DNA of 64,000 nt, taken from positions 5,403,501 to 5,467,500 of the forward strand of contig JANUWF010001176.1 of the NCBI GenBank assembly GCA_026120185.1, in the 5' to 3' direction. The notes beneath the pieces were generated by a model, which worked only from the letters and a program-made list of their open reading frames with translations, searched no databases and was not told the DNA's origin. This DNA is from Voacanga thouarsii (lineage: Eukaryota > Streptophyta > Magnoliopsida > Gentianales > Apocynaceae). This document shows, piece after piece, positions 47,325 to 56,092 of this stretch. The stretch's first letter is position 1; the number at the start of each line of letters is the position of its first letter. Made by a program: the position numbers and the translations under genes.

Positions 47325-48373
47325 TCCAAAAGAATTTTAAAATTCTGGCCCGGAGCTAACTCTGAGGAAACATATGTTCCTTGGGGTGTTTGCCAAAGTT
47401 TTGAAACATTGATAGATTTTGTAAAAAGATAATCAATTTTGTTGAGGGAAGCATAAGGTTCAAACCATAAAAAGAAATCAATTTGTTTCTGAACTGAATT
47501 TAAAAATTCATAATATTTATCTTGGATCTGGTGTCTCTCAGATCCTTGATAATGCTCAAAAAACCAATTTCTTTTGAGAATATTTACAGGAGAGTAAAAT
47601 TCTTTTCTCAATTGTTCTTTGTCTATGACAAAATCAGTTTGTAAAACATTAAGATCTCCAATCATGGCAAAATGGGTAGGAGAGGTAGGATTATCATCAG
47701 ATTCAGGCTGTGTAACATACCTGGCTTGGGGAATTCTCAGATCTTGATCTATATTCTGTAAATGTTTTGCTACTGAGAATGTAGAATGCCTGGGTTGTTG
47801 GAATCTAGATGATGATCCTAATCTAGATGCTGCATTTGAAGGAGGATACGAGATTCTTTGGCTAAGGGACCTTTGGAAAGTAATTTCAACATTTTCGAAA
47901 GATGATTGGTGTATCTCGGACACAGTTGTATATTCTGGTTTCTCAAAAGGAGTGACTCCAGTTAATAACCAATTTGAAGGAAGACTTACTTCTTTCCATG
48001 AGTTAGGTTTTGGAATTGAAAGATGAGATCTGGACAGATCTGTTTGGAATAGGATTGTTTTTCCTTTGTTGGATACTTTCATAGCTCCAGTGTTGAAAGC
48101 AGAGTTCATGGCTTTGTATTGAATTCTGTACAGAATTGCTACTGGGAGAGATCCAGTTTTGATTTTAAAATTTGCAGTCTGGACATTGAGGGTTAAGGAG
48201 TCTAGAAGATTCCTATCCTGCAAAAAGACAGAGAAATTTGGGAAACAATCAAAATAGACTGATCCATTACAAAGGCTGGTTTCTACCATGCCTAAGAGAG
48301 AATCATTGAAGTTTAGGAATCTGGTATCCCTAAGACATAAAAGGAGAGATGTATCTAGATCTTCTCTAGACAT
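47285..48373 (-). pseudogene. Viral movement protein (30K superfamily), second copy
   Basis: A 362-residue open frame, the best-preserved viral ORF here. Residues ~8-110 carry the 30K movement-protein core: LLLCLRDTRFLNFNDSL, GSVYFDCFPNFSVFL, DSLTLNVQTANFKI and VAILYRIQYKAMNS. The rest (residues ~150-340) is a S/P/Q-rich linker and a region shared with the plus copy. The N-terminal ~60 codons seen in the plus copy (33523-33900) are missing or broken in front of 48373. Its 3' end is frameshifted relative to the capsid. Confidence 0.8.
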
Positions 48374-48876
48374 AGGTTTTGCTGCAATTTAGACGAGACC
48401 AAAATAGAGATATTTGTATTTTTATTTGAATTTCTCCAGAGCACTTGGGGTGAGGAGCCTGATCTATTGGGTATCAGGATCTATTTGGACTGTTTCCTCA
48501 ATAGTCTTGATGACATAGTCGCTACTAAGTGACCATCTGGGGTTTTTGTAAATTTCTTTGTCAGAAAATTTGGGAATTTTCCAATTGTCAATGCTGTCAA
48601 GAGAAAGACATTATGCAATGCTGTAAATAAATTATAACAAGTGAAAGCAATAAATTACAACAAGTATTTAATCAATGTTTAAATACTTCCCTTAACTTGG
48701 TAATCATCACCGTCAGATTCCATAAGACAGAAAACACTCAGGTTATCAATCATTTTACACAATAACCAGTTTAGATCTATGGTTTATGTTATTCTTAGAT
48801 ATATGATTTATTTGTTATATAAAGTCTAGATCTGTTAAGTCTGTATGCTTATTTGTACCAAATCTGACCGTTGAGA
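48374..48876 (-). other. Viral leader and movement-protein start remnant, second copy
   Basis: 48600-48876 matches, inverted, the plus-strand leader at about 33265-33530 ('cagacttaacagatctagac'). 48374-48600 corresponds to the movement-protein N-terminus with a deletion. At about 48877 the leader is joined directly to the polyprotein C-terminal region at a shared GAATT. Confidence 0.6.
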
Positions 48877-49560
48877 ATTCTGGAATTCGGGTTCCATTTG
48901 AAGGAGTTTATAAACTCCTGGAGTTTTGAAGTATGCAGGCTTAGGGGAGGAAGAGAGCCTGGAAGAAATTAGTTGTGGTTCAGAAGAAAGAACCTTTAAG
49001 GATGACAATTGCATCGTGCTTGTGCTTGTGTTCTTGGAAACTATTTTTCCAGATTTTGTGGGATTGGAAACCTCCACAATTTTAAGTTCAGAAGGCTTTA
49101 CCTGATTTACCTGTTTTGGATCAGCTTGTGTAAGCTGACTTGGATTGGCAAATGGAAAGCCTATCTATTGACTGGCAGTGGGAATCCTATTTTTCGGCAC
49201 CATTCATGAATATCAGCCACTGTCCATGCAGATTGGACTTGGGCTTCTTGTGAATCTTCAGATTCAATGCTGTCGACCTAACTTTTAGAAGTTAGGTTGT
49301 CCAGAGAGATTGGTTCCTAAATTTTGACAAGCTGTGGTGTTTGGGCTATAGTCATCGCATAGTCTTTTGGGCTTGTAAATTGGGTTTTGCCAGTAGGTGG
49401 TCCAGAGGACTCTTTCTTTGGTTCCTGTTTATCAGGAGTAGGGATGGCAGGAAGCTCTTTGAGCTTCAAATTTTTATTTCTGGGTTTGGGAGCCATAGGA
49501 CTATCGACCCTCCAGGAATTCCCGAGTTAAGAAATCAGGAATCGAGTTTGAAGAACCTTT
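48877..49560 (-). pseudogene. Viral polyprotein C-terminal region, second copy
   Basis: Homologous to 38334-38999 (KTVSKNTSTSTMQ-type sequence at 49077-48835) with more stops. The segment that follows in the first copy (37240-38333) is absent here because of the direct junction to the leader. Confidence 0.55.
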
Positions 49561-50492
49561 AATATATTCTATACCAAAATCAAATATAGATAAAATAGCT
49601 TGCCATCTAGCAAATATCTGTTTAGATGCAAGGTTTTTGACATCTTTTTGCAAAACATATTTTGCAGCTTTGCAATCAATACGTAATAGAAATTTTTGAT
49701 TTAGCACATCTACTTGAAACTTTTAGATGCATAAAATAATTGCTATGATTTCTTTTTTATGGTGGGATAGTTCTGTTGAGAACTATGCCAATGTTTGGAT
49801 GCAAATACAACAATATGCTCTTTGCCATTTTTATGTTGCTTCAGGATACCACCATAACCAATGTTAGGGGCATCTGTTTCAACAATTTTTAGAGCTTGGG
49901 GATCTGGCAAGGATAGACACAGAAGATTTTTATCTGAGTCTTGACTTGTCGAACAATGGAGGTATGAACATTAGTCCATGGAGGAGGATGCTGCTTAAGC
50001 CTATCATGTAATGGCTTGATTAGGTTTTTGATTACTGGAATAAATTTAGAAACATAATTTAAACAGCCAACGAATCTTTGAAGTTGGGTCCTGTCAAGAA
50101 TTTGATCAGGAAATTTATCAGCAAATTGGATTGATCGAGAAATAAGGGTGATAGTTCCCTGTTGGATATTATGTCCTAGAAACCGAACATTATTTTGAAA
50201 AAGACTAAATTTTGTTTTTGAAAGAACTAAACCATTATGTTTAACGGTAAAAAGTAGAACATTCAGATGTTTGAAATGCTGATCCAAACTATTTGAAAAA
50301 ACTAAAACATCATCAATGTAGACAATGATAAATTGAGAGTAAGGGTTGAAAATCTCATTCATAATCCTTTGGAATTCAGAAGGAGTATTTTTCAAACCAA
50401 AAGGCATTACATTCTATTCATACTGACCAAATAGAACTGTAAATGCAGTTTTATATCGATCTCTAGGATCAATTTGAATTTGCTAATATGTG
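49561..50492 (-). pseudogene. Viral RT and RNase H, second copy, truncated
   Basis: 50407-49889 spans PFGLKNTPSEF, the intact YIDD loop and the RT thumb. 49707-49501 ends RNase H with LLRIDCKAAKYVLQKDV and the tail SIFDFGIEYIKGSSN. The middle part has a frameshift. The N-terminal RT is cut at about 50492, where a GT repeat starts; this is the right border of the viral block. Confidence 0.8.
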
Positions 50493-50700
50493 TGTGTGTG
50501 TGTTTTACTTTTACAATAATAATTATGCATACAATGTCTTTGTATGAATGAATGTAATAATTTTTATAAGATATATAGGATATTATATATATATGCACAC
50601 ATACACACATATATATTTATGTAGGTTCATAACTGAAATATTATTTGTACTTTGTAACATATAAATTTATGACTCACTAATCGATGAATAATATATTATG

Positions 50701-50771
<71 letters not shown>

Positions 50772-50789
50772 TGTATGTATGTATGTATG

Positions 50790-50820
<31 letters not shown>
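50493..50820. repeat. GT, TA and (GTAT)n microsatellites at the right edge of the viral block
   Basis: 'gtgtgtgtgtgtg' at about 50491-50503, (TA)n at about 50705-50744, then about 19 GTAT/ATGT tetramers to 50819. The open frames reading HTYI repeats here are microsatellite translations. Confidence 0.9.
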
Positions 50821-51149
50821 TTGAATAATTGATAAAATGAATTGACAAATAAATGAAAACTTAAGATGTAAAATTTGAATTGACAAATCAATGATCTATC
50901 CATGTAGATGTATTTATAAAGTCAAAACAAGTTTAGTAACCAAATTTGAAGGTTATTTGTTTTATTTTACCACATTTTCAGGACAATCTCTATACAATAG
51001 CAAGAAAACCTAGTGCATTTAGAACTGTAAGGATATTAAATTAATGATCCAGCTATTAGATTTATTAAAATCCTTACCAAAAGTATTATGACTAAATTTG
51101 AAAATAATCGGATACAATTTGTATTGTTATTGAAGGAATATGTGTATTT
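50821..51149. other. CACTA 5' flank between viral block and terminus
   Basis: AT-rich, non-coding sequence of the host CACTA. No gene seen. Confidence 0.5.
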
Positions 51150-51494
51150 GGAACAAAAAACGACATCAATAACCGTTATATTAGTTAAATTGAAATGACA
51201 GTTCAGTATGAACCGTGGTATTTATTTAGATTCATAATGATGATTTTTTAAATCGTCGTATAAATTAAACTTCATTTTGATCTAATACAACAATCATTTT
51301 TAATCATCGTGTTTGTTTTAGAAATATGTTGATTTTTACATAACCGTTGTATAAAGTCCATTTAATATGACGGTTTGGAACTGTCATTTATAGTTGCCTA
51401 TTGCGACGGTTTTCTAACCGTCGCATCATCTGCTGTCGTATTTGTCCCCCCCCCCCCCCCCACTCCTCTTTTTTTTTTTCTTTTTTTTGTAGTT
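51150..51494. repeat. CACTA right terminus and subterminal repeats
   Basis: 'ataaccgttatattag', 'aaatcgtcgtataaa', 'cgacggttttctaaccgtcgc' and similar inverted motifs, then a C16 run (51446-51461) and TTTTTTTTGTAGTT. The expected last base is G. TAA follows at 51495-51497. Confidence 0.65.
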
Positions 51495-51518
51495 TAAAGT
51501 CTCAAGCACAATACACAA

Positions 51519-54203
51519 TGTTAAGGAAATAATGATAGTGATCGTAATGTGAAATTCCTATTACACTATATAATGTTTGTACTAAAATTATCCCTAATCA
51601 TAGTATTAATAAGATGAGACATTATTAATGCATAAAGGCAAGCACATGTTATGCTTCTTGATTGGATTAAGCGGTAGTTTTCACATCCTTGAGTATTGTG
51701 ATACTCAAGGTTAATATATGAATCCTTGTTTGATGAACAAGTTCATTAGATAACCTAATTATGAGATAATCATATAGATAACTATTTAGTGCCAATGATA
51801 GAATCTTATTATAGTAGGTGTGCAAATACCCTTAGACTTGAGATCTCCTAAGTACTTTGTTTACTAAGTGTTGTATTTTGATTTTAATCATTGGAGTTTT
51901 ATTGAGGCTAACTATATAGGGTGGATAATAGGTACAATGTGAAGTAAACAAAAATAGTTGAGAAGGTCAACAAAGAATTCGTCACTCCTAATAGTAAGGG
52001 AGTATATCTTATGATTGCTTATAAGGAATTATTATCAAAGAAATCCTTGGTTGAGGCGACTATGTGTTGGAAATAGTTTTAAATAATACACATGTTGAGT
52101 AATGGATTTTGAAAACGAGTACTGAAGTATACATGTTATAATTAATCATATTCTAGACGGAGTTGACACTAATTCCGTGCTCCTGGCTGAATGAGATATA
52201 AAATAATGAAATTAGTATATTGCATTAGTATTTACTATTAAGAGGTTCAAGTCAAACCACTTGACTTTTTAAACTTTTGGGTGGTCATGATGTATTGCTA
52301 GATGCTACTTTTTATCTGCTAAATATGAATTTATTAATTAGAGAATTAATAAATTAATCCTAGTTATTGAGAATTACTAATCTTACGTATGGTAGGATTA
52401 GTTCATATTTTGCTATTAATTGATCAAAAAACCTAATAGATTATACACAATAGATGACTAAGTACTCAATATATTATTTGAAAATATTATGGAGTTATTT
52501 GAGAGAAGAAAATGATCTTGTGAGTGAATTTTAAGCTATTTATAATTCAAGAGTCTAATTGCAATTATTATTAATTAAACCCTAATCCCATAAGGGTTTA
52601 GATTTGATCTTGAAAAACCTTAGAGGGGGGGGGGGGGGGTGAATAAGGTTTTTGGCAAGCAAAAATAATTTTTCGATTTATCTAAAAAGCTGAATAATGA
52701 TGATCACCAAGATACTTGGACGAACTTTATGGACACATAGAAAGTTATCCAAGCACTCGTAGATGTCTATCCAAATTTAGACAAAGAAAGAAACTCGAAG
52801 CAGTAAATGAAAAATGAACAGGAGTGAGACAAGGAATGTATAGTGGTTCGATTTACCAAGATCTATGTCCACTACCTTAAGCTTACACTTAAGGATTTTC
52901 CACCCGATTTCATTAACTTCACTTAATGAAACAGTACCATATACAAGAGAGGATCACCACACTAGGTTTTTCAAAACCTCTTAGTCACGCAAATACATCA
53001 AGGATCACCCCAACTAGGTTTTACAACACAACCTTGATACAAACACTAAACAAGGTTCACCCCAATGGGTTTTACTCCACAACCTTGAACATTAACCAAC
53101 ACAAGGCTCACCCCAATGAGTTTTACACCACAACCTTGGTACAATAGAGATTTGAATATCAATAGAACAGTAAACAACTCACTTACTTGAGCAGATATTC
53201 ACTCGAATACAAAGCATAAGCACTTTTACTTTTGATACAAAATGAATTCACTTTGAAGCTTTGATAAAATGAGATTTTTGAAATATTGAACAATAGTGAT
53301 TCTAAGATGAATGTTTCAAAAATCATATCACTAATCTTGCTCTAAGGGCTATTTATAGAGCTAAAAAGTGGAGTGCCAATGGTCATAAAGAAACGACTAT
53401 AAATTTTCTGTTTAAACTCATTCGTATTTTGGACTCAGGTTTTGGTCGACGATGCATTCAAAAGGTAAGTCTAAAATGGCACATAATCAATCAGAATATT
53501 TCAACATAGTTTTCAAGATTTTGGATGAACCTTTTGGATTCAAACTATTCAATCTAAAATTCTAAGATTTTTCAAAAACTTTGAAATCTTCTCCTTTAGT
53601 GCTTCAAGGTAAAGTCAAATGAATCAAGAGATAAAGAGACATAGGAATTAATAGATATATCTTAATAACACTTCCTAGTCTAAAGTTTTTTATAATGGAC
53701 TTCTTGATATGCAATTCCATATATTTTATTCTTTCTCTTTTGATCTTCCATTCTTGAATTCAATCATGAAAGAGTTGCAAAATAATCTTATCTAAATGCT
53801 TTTGAAGAATAGTGGTCAAACATGTCCTATCACAATAGATTAATAAGCTAATTCATATCAATGTTTGTCATAAGTCAAAACATAGAGGAAAGCCCTTAGG
53901 GCTAACAGATCCTTTATAAAAAGCCATAAGAAAAATAATACAACATAATAGAAGCGATTTTCTGTATGTGTATCATAAAGCTTTCTTCTCACTAAAAACC
54001 CTAACTGCCATCACCATCAAACTTGCTAGCACAATATAATAGTTGTTCCTTCTTAAGCACTGTCCTCGTGTGGAAACTATTAGAGATGCCTCTACGCTTG
54101 GGACGTGGTGGCTGATCATGAACCAGTAGGAAAAGAGGCATTTGTTCGGCTGATTGTGGTGACTACACGAGAGATTGCGGAATCCCAGATTTGAAATCTA
54201 ACA
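51519..54203. repeat. Putative copia-like LTR G, split by a further insertion
   Basis: Mirror ends TGTTAAGG and ATCTAACA and a late 'aaaccctaatcccataagg' region resemble LTR D and the LTR at 1-521. Without the insertion at 52611-53907 it would be about 1.4 kb. No matching target duplication is seen (CACAA left, TCGTA right), so one border may be wrong or the element was rearranged. No coding region. Confidence 0.4.
52611..53907. mobile_element. 1.3-kb LTR-like insertion in G
   Basis: TGAAAAACCTTAGA-G(n)-TGAATAAGG ... AGCCCTTAGGGCTAACA with near-perfect duplication GATCT (52606-52610) and GATCC (53908-53912). It has TG..CA ends, a G15 tract at about 52625-52639 and no protein domain. Between about 52970 and 53140 a ~60-base unit repeats about four times ('ggatcaccccaactaggttttac', 'ggttcaccccaatgggttttac' type). 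A solo LTR or small non-autonomous LTR element is most likely. Confidence 0.55.
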
Positions 54204-54205
54204 TC

Positions 54206-54373
54206 GTAGGCATCTCGCTGTATGTTGGATTGTCGCTTAATGCTAAAATGTATCCTATGGTCTACCATGGTAAATTAGGGGTACTGTCTGCTTCACTATC
54301 TATGAAAAATTCATTGGATCCTAGTCTAGTTAAGGGCAAGATTGTTATATGTGATTGCAGTAGTAACTCTTGA
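54206..54373 (+). pseudogene. Subtilase (SBT1-like) gene fragment
   Basis: The plus frame reads GISLYVGLSLNAKMYPMVYHG, then a serine-rich stretch and NSLDPSLVKGKIVICD before a stop. This matches the region of plant SBT1 subtilisin-like proteases between the catalytic His and Ser regions, including the start of the protease-associated (PA) insertion, which typically reads YPGKSG..SLDP..VRGKIVICDRG. No catalytic Asp, His or Ser part is found on either side, and LTR G directly abuts its 5' edge. It is a relic of a gene or a fragment carried here by an element. Confidence 0.75.
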
Positions 54374-54419
54374 GTTGATTAATCATTCAAGTGAAGTAAA
54401 ATGACTAGTTGACTAGCTT

Positions 54420-54790
54420 GAAAGTGGTCGAAAAGACCAAGCAGTATACATAAAAAAAAAAAAGGGACCTAAAAAGTTGAAAAAAAAGAAGCGGGACCAA
54501 CTATGCCAAGGAAAAAAGTGGAGGGACTAAACATAATAATTTATCTATTTATTAAGTTGGGTTTATAGTAAAATGACTAGTTTGCCCTTCTATATTTAGT
54601 TAATGCCGAAGTTGATTGATTGACTAGTTTTTTACTTGCCGGAAAATTGTTCAAAAAAAAAAAGATAGAGGACCAAGTAGTACACGCAAAAAAAAGATAG
54701 GGGATTTAATAATTTTAAAGAGAAGAGACACCAATCTTACCAAATACAAAAAGTTTAGGGATTAAAGTTAACAAATTTCCTGAGAAAAAC
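54420..54790. repeat. Dispersed non-coding repeat, inverted relative to 2686-3030
   Basis: The end AAAAAGTTTAGGGATTAAAG followed by TTAACAAATTTCC is the reverse complement of the start of the 2686 repeat. Internal AAAGATAGAGGACC and AAAAGATAGGGGATT modules resemble its duplicated units. Confidence 0.45.
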
Positions 54791-55697
54791 TAATAAAACA
54801 TGTACAACGTTAGTTCTCAATCCAATAATAGTTAGGTATTTAAATTTGGTTCGTTTAAAAATTCAAGTCTAAAATTATAGCTCAAATTCAAGGTCGAACT
54901 CTCCATTACCCAACCCAATGCCCTAGTTATCCATGTGATTACTAGCACTCACATGGATAACTTGTACTAATCCACATAAAATGGGTTGGGTCAAAGTATT
55001 AACCTGGACCATGGTTTTTGGGATCGAATCAGAGCGGCCGCCCAGATCGGTCCGACCATGGACCGATGCCTCTGCCGGTTTGGTCACAACATTCCAACTA
55101 ATTTCTCCCAAAACCGTACTGGTTTGTTCAAATCGTGTTGGATTGGTCGGTCCAACCAGTGAACCAATGGATCGACCGGTCCAATAATGAATCGTTCAAT
55201 TATAAAAATTTGAGTCAAATATTATAATTTTGGGGGGTAAAGTAAATTATATAATTTAATAAATTATTTTAATGTGTTAGATTGTTAGTTATAAACTAAA
55301 AATGACTACTTTTAATCATGAATTTGAATGTTTATGTTTTTATGGACTTAAATTATACTATATTATTGATAATTTTTTTTAAAAATAATTATATGTTTAA
55401 ATTTTAAATTATAATATTACCGATTCAATTGCAATTCAATTATGATTTAATTATGATTAGACTATTAAATCGTAAACTAATAAATTTTTCGGTTCAATAA
55501 TCGATCTAGTTCTGAAAGCATTGACTTGGACCACCATATGGATTTCAAGTTTTAAAGGAAAATGGCCAATGATTTATGAGCTCATTTCGGATTCAGTCCG
55601 GGTTCAAATGCCACCGGCAGTCTGCGGCATGTGGTCTCCATGTAAAGGTTAGAACATGGGCTGTAATTTGGGCTTTCAGGCCCATTCTCTTTAATCC
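54791..55697. other. Spacer upstream of TOP6B, no gene seen
   Basis: AT-rich sequence with a GC-richer island at about 55015-55195 containing several inverted GGTCCGACC/GGTCGGTCC-type motifs ('agatcggtccgaccatgg', 'ggtcggtccaaccagtg', 'ggatcgaccggtcc'), which may be a degraded palindromic DNA element. No recognisable coding sequence. Confidence 0.4.
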
Positions 55698-55711
55698 AAA
55701 GAAAAGAGAAG

Positions 55712-55719
55712 GCGGGAAA
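55712..55719 (+). promoter_or_regulatory. E2F-type site upstream of TOP6B
   Basis: GCGGGAAA within GGCGGGAAAG is the reverse complement of TTTCCCGC, an exact match to the plant E2F consensus (TTTSSCGC). A second, degenerate WTTSSCSS match (CCGCCAAA) lies at 55990-55997. They are about 375 and 100 bases from the TOP6B start codon. E2F-DEL control would fit a gene needed for endoreduplication; binding is inferred. Confidence 0.5.
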
Positions 55720-55798
55720 GAATAAAAGTTATGGTATCACGTCTATTTCCGACTCCCAGTTACACTTGCCCTAAGAACCGTCCAATCCGTCATCGCAA

Positions 55799-55894
55799 AT
55801 GTCGTCCAACGGCCTCAACCGCTTCTTTAGTACATTTTCAGTACCAAGGTTTTTGATTGCTTTGCATCGGCTAAAAAGTGAAGAACGACCGTAA
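55799..55894 (+). other. Possible upstream ORF in the TOP6B leader
   Basis: An ATG followed by 30 further codons (MSSNGLNRFF start, ending EERP) and TAA, all upstream of the main start at 56093. If the transcript starts before 55799, ribosomes would meet it first. A CAG at 56070-56072 with a pyrimidine-rich run before it could be a 5'-UTR intron acceptor that would remove part of this region. Confidence 0.3.
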
Positions 55895-56092
55895 ACTTCA
55901 CTGCTGATGAGAGGCAGTGTAGAAGAATTCGCGCTCACTCTGAGGCCTGAAGAATTCCCAAATGGAACATAAACCCTAGCTACCAAAAACCGCCAAACTA
56001 GGAGATTAAGAGAAAAGACCAAAGAAAAATAAATGAATTAATTTGTTTTTTAGTTTAAGTTAAAATTTTCAGGTGAATTTTAGTTGGAAGAG

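Larger units (their letters stand above)
32947..50492. mobile_element. Endogenous caulimovirus-like (pararetrovirus) block, rearranged
   Basis: The segments encode the Caulimoviridae set: movement protein, capsid with zinc knuckle, aspartic protease, RT and RNase H. There is no LTR and no integrase. Plus strand: leader, movement protein, capsid and protease (about 32947-37150). Minus strand, read from the right: RT-RNase H (50492-49561), polyprotein C-terminal region (49560-48877), leader (48876-48374), movement protein, capsid, protease (48373-44415), solo LTR F, RT-RNase H (40126-39000), C-terminal region and promoter (38999-37240). The minus arrangement exceeds one genome length. Simple repeats abut both ends. 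Broken throughout by stops and frameshifts. Florendovirus- or petuvirus-like is my best guess at genus level. Confidence 0.82.
3492..51494 (-). mobile_element. CACTA (En/Spm-like) transposon carrying nested insertions
   Basis: The left end is CACTACTAAAATAC, the canonical CACTA terminus. The right end is TTTTTTTTGTAGTT, one base from the expected GTAGTG. TAA lies immediately outside both ends (3489-3491 and 51495-51497), fitting the family's 3-bp duplication. Multiple subterminal copies of a 'tacgacggttt/aaaccgtcgta' motif occur at 3492-3656, 18073-18206, 25822-26070, 32490-32830 and 51150-51440. A TNP2-type transposase remnant reads on the minus strand at 26576-29584, so the element's 5' end is on the right. 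Removing the nested elements leaves about 8.4 kb, normal for the superfamily. The right terminus is the less certain end. Confidence 0.75.

Noticed and set aside
50667..50903. Minus-strand ORFs encoding HTYI and IYIY repeats
   Set aside because: Pure translations of the TA and GTAT microsatellites.
55771..56022. 83-residue minus-strand ORF upstream of TOP6B, possible divergent gene
   Set aside because: It overlaps the TOP6B leader in antisense and has no recognisable motif. It is explained as a chance frame in the 5' region.
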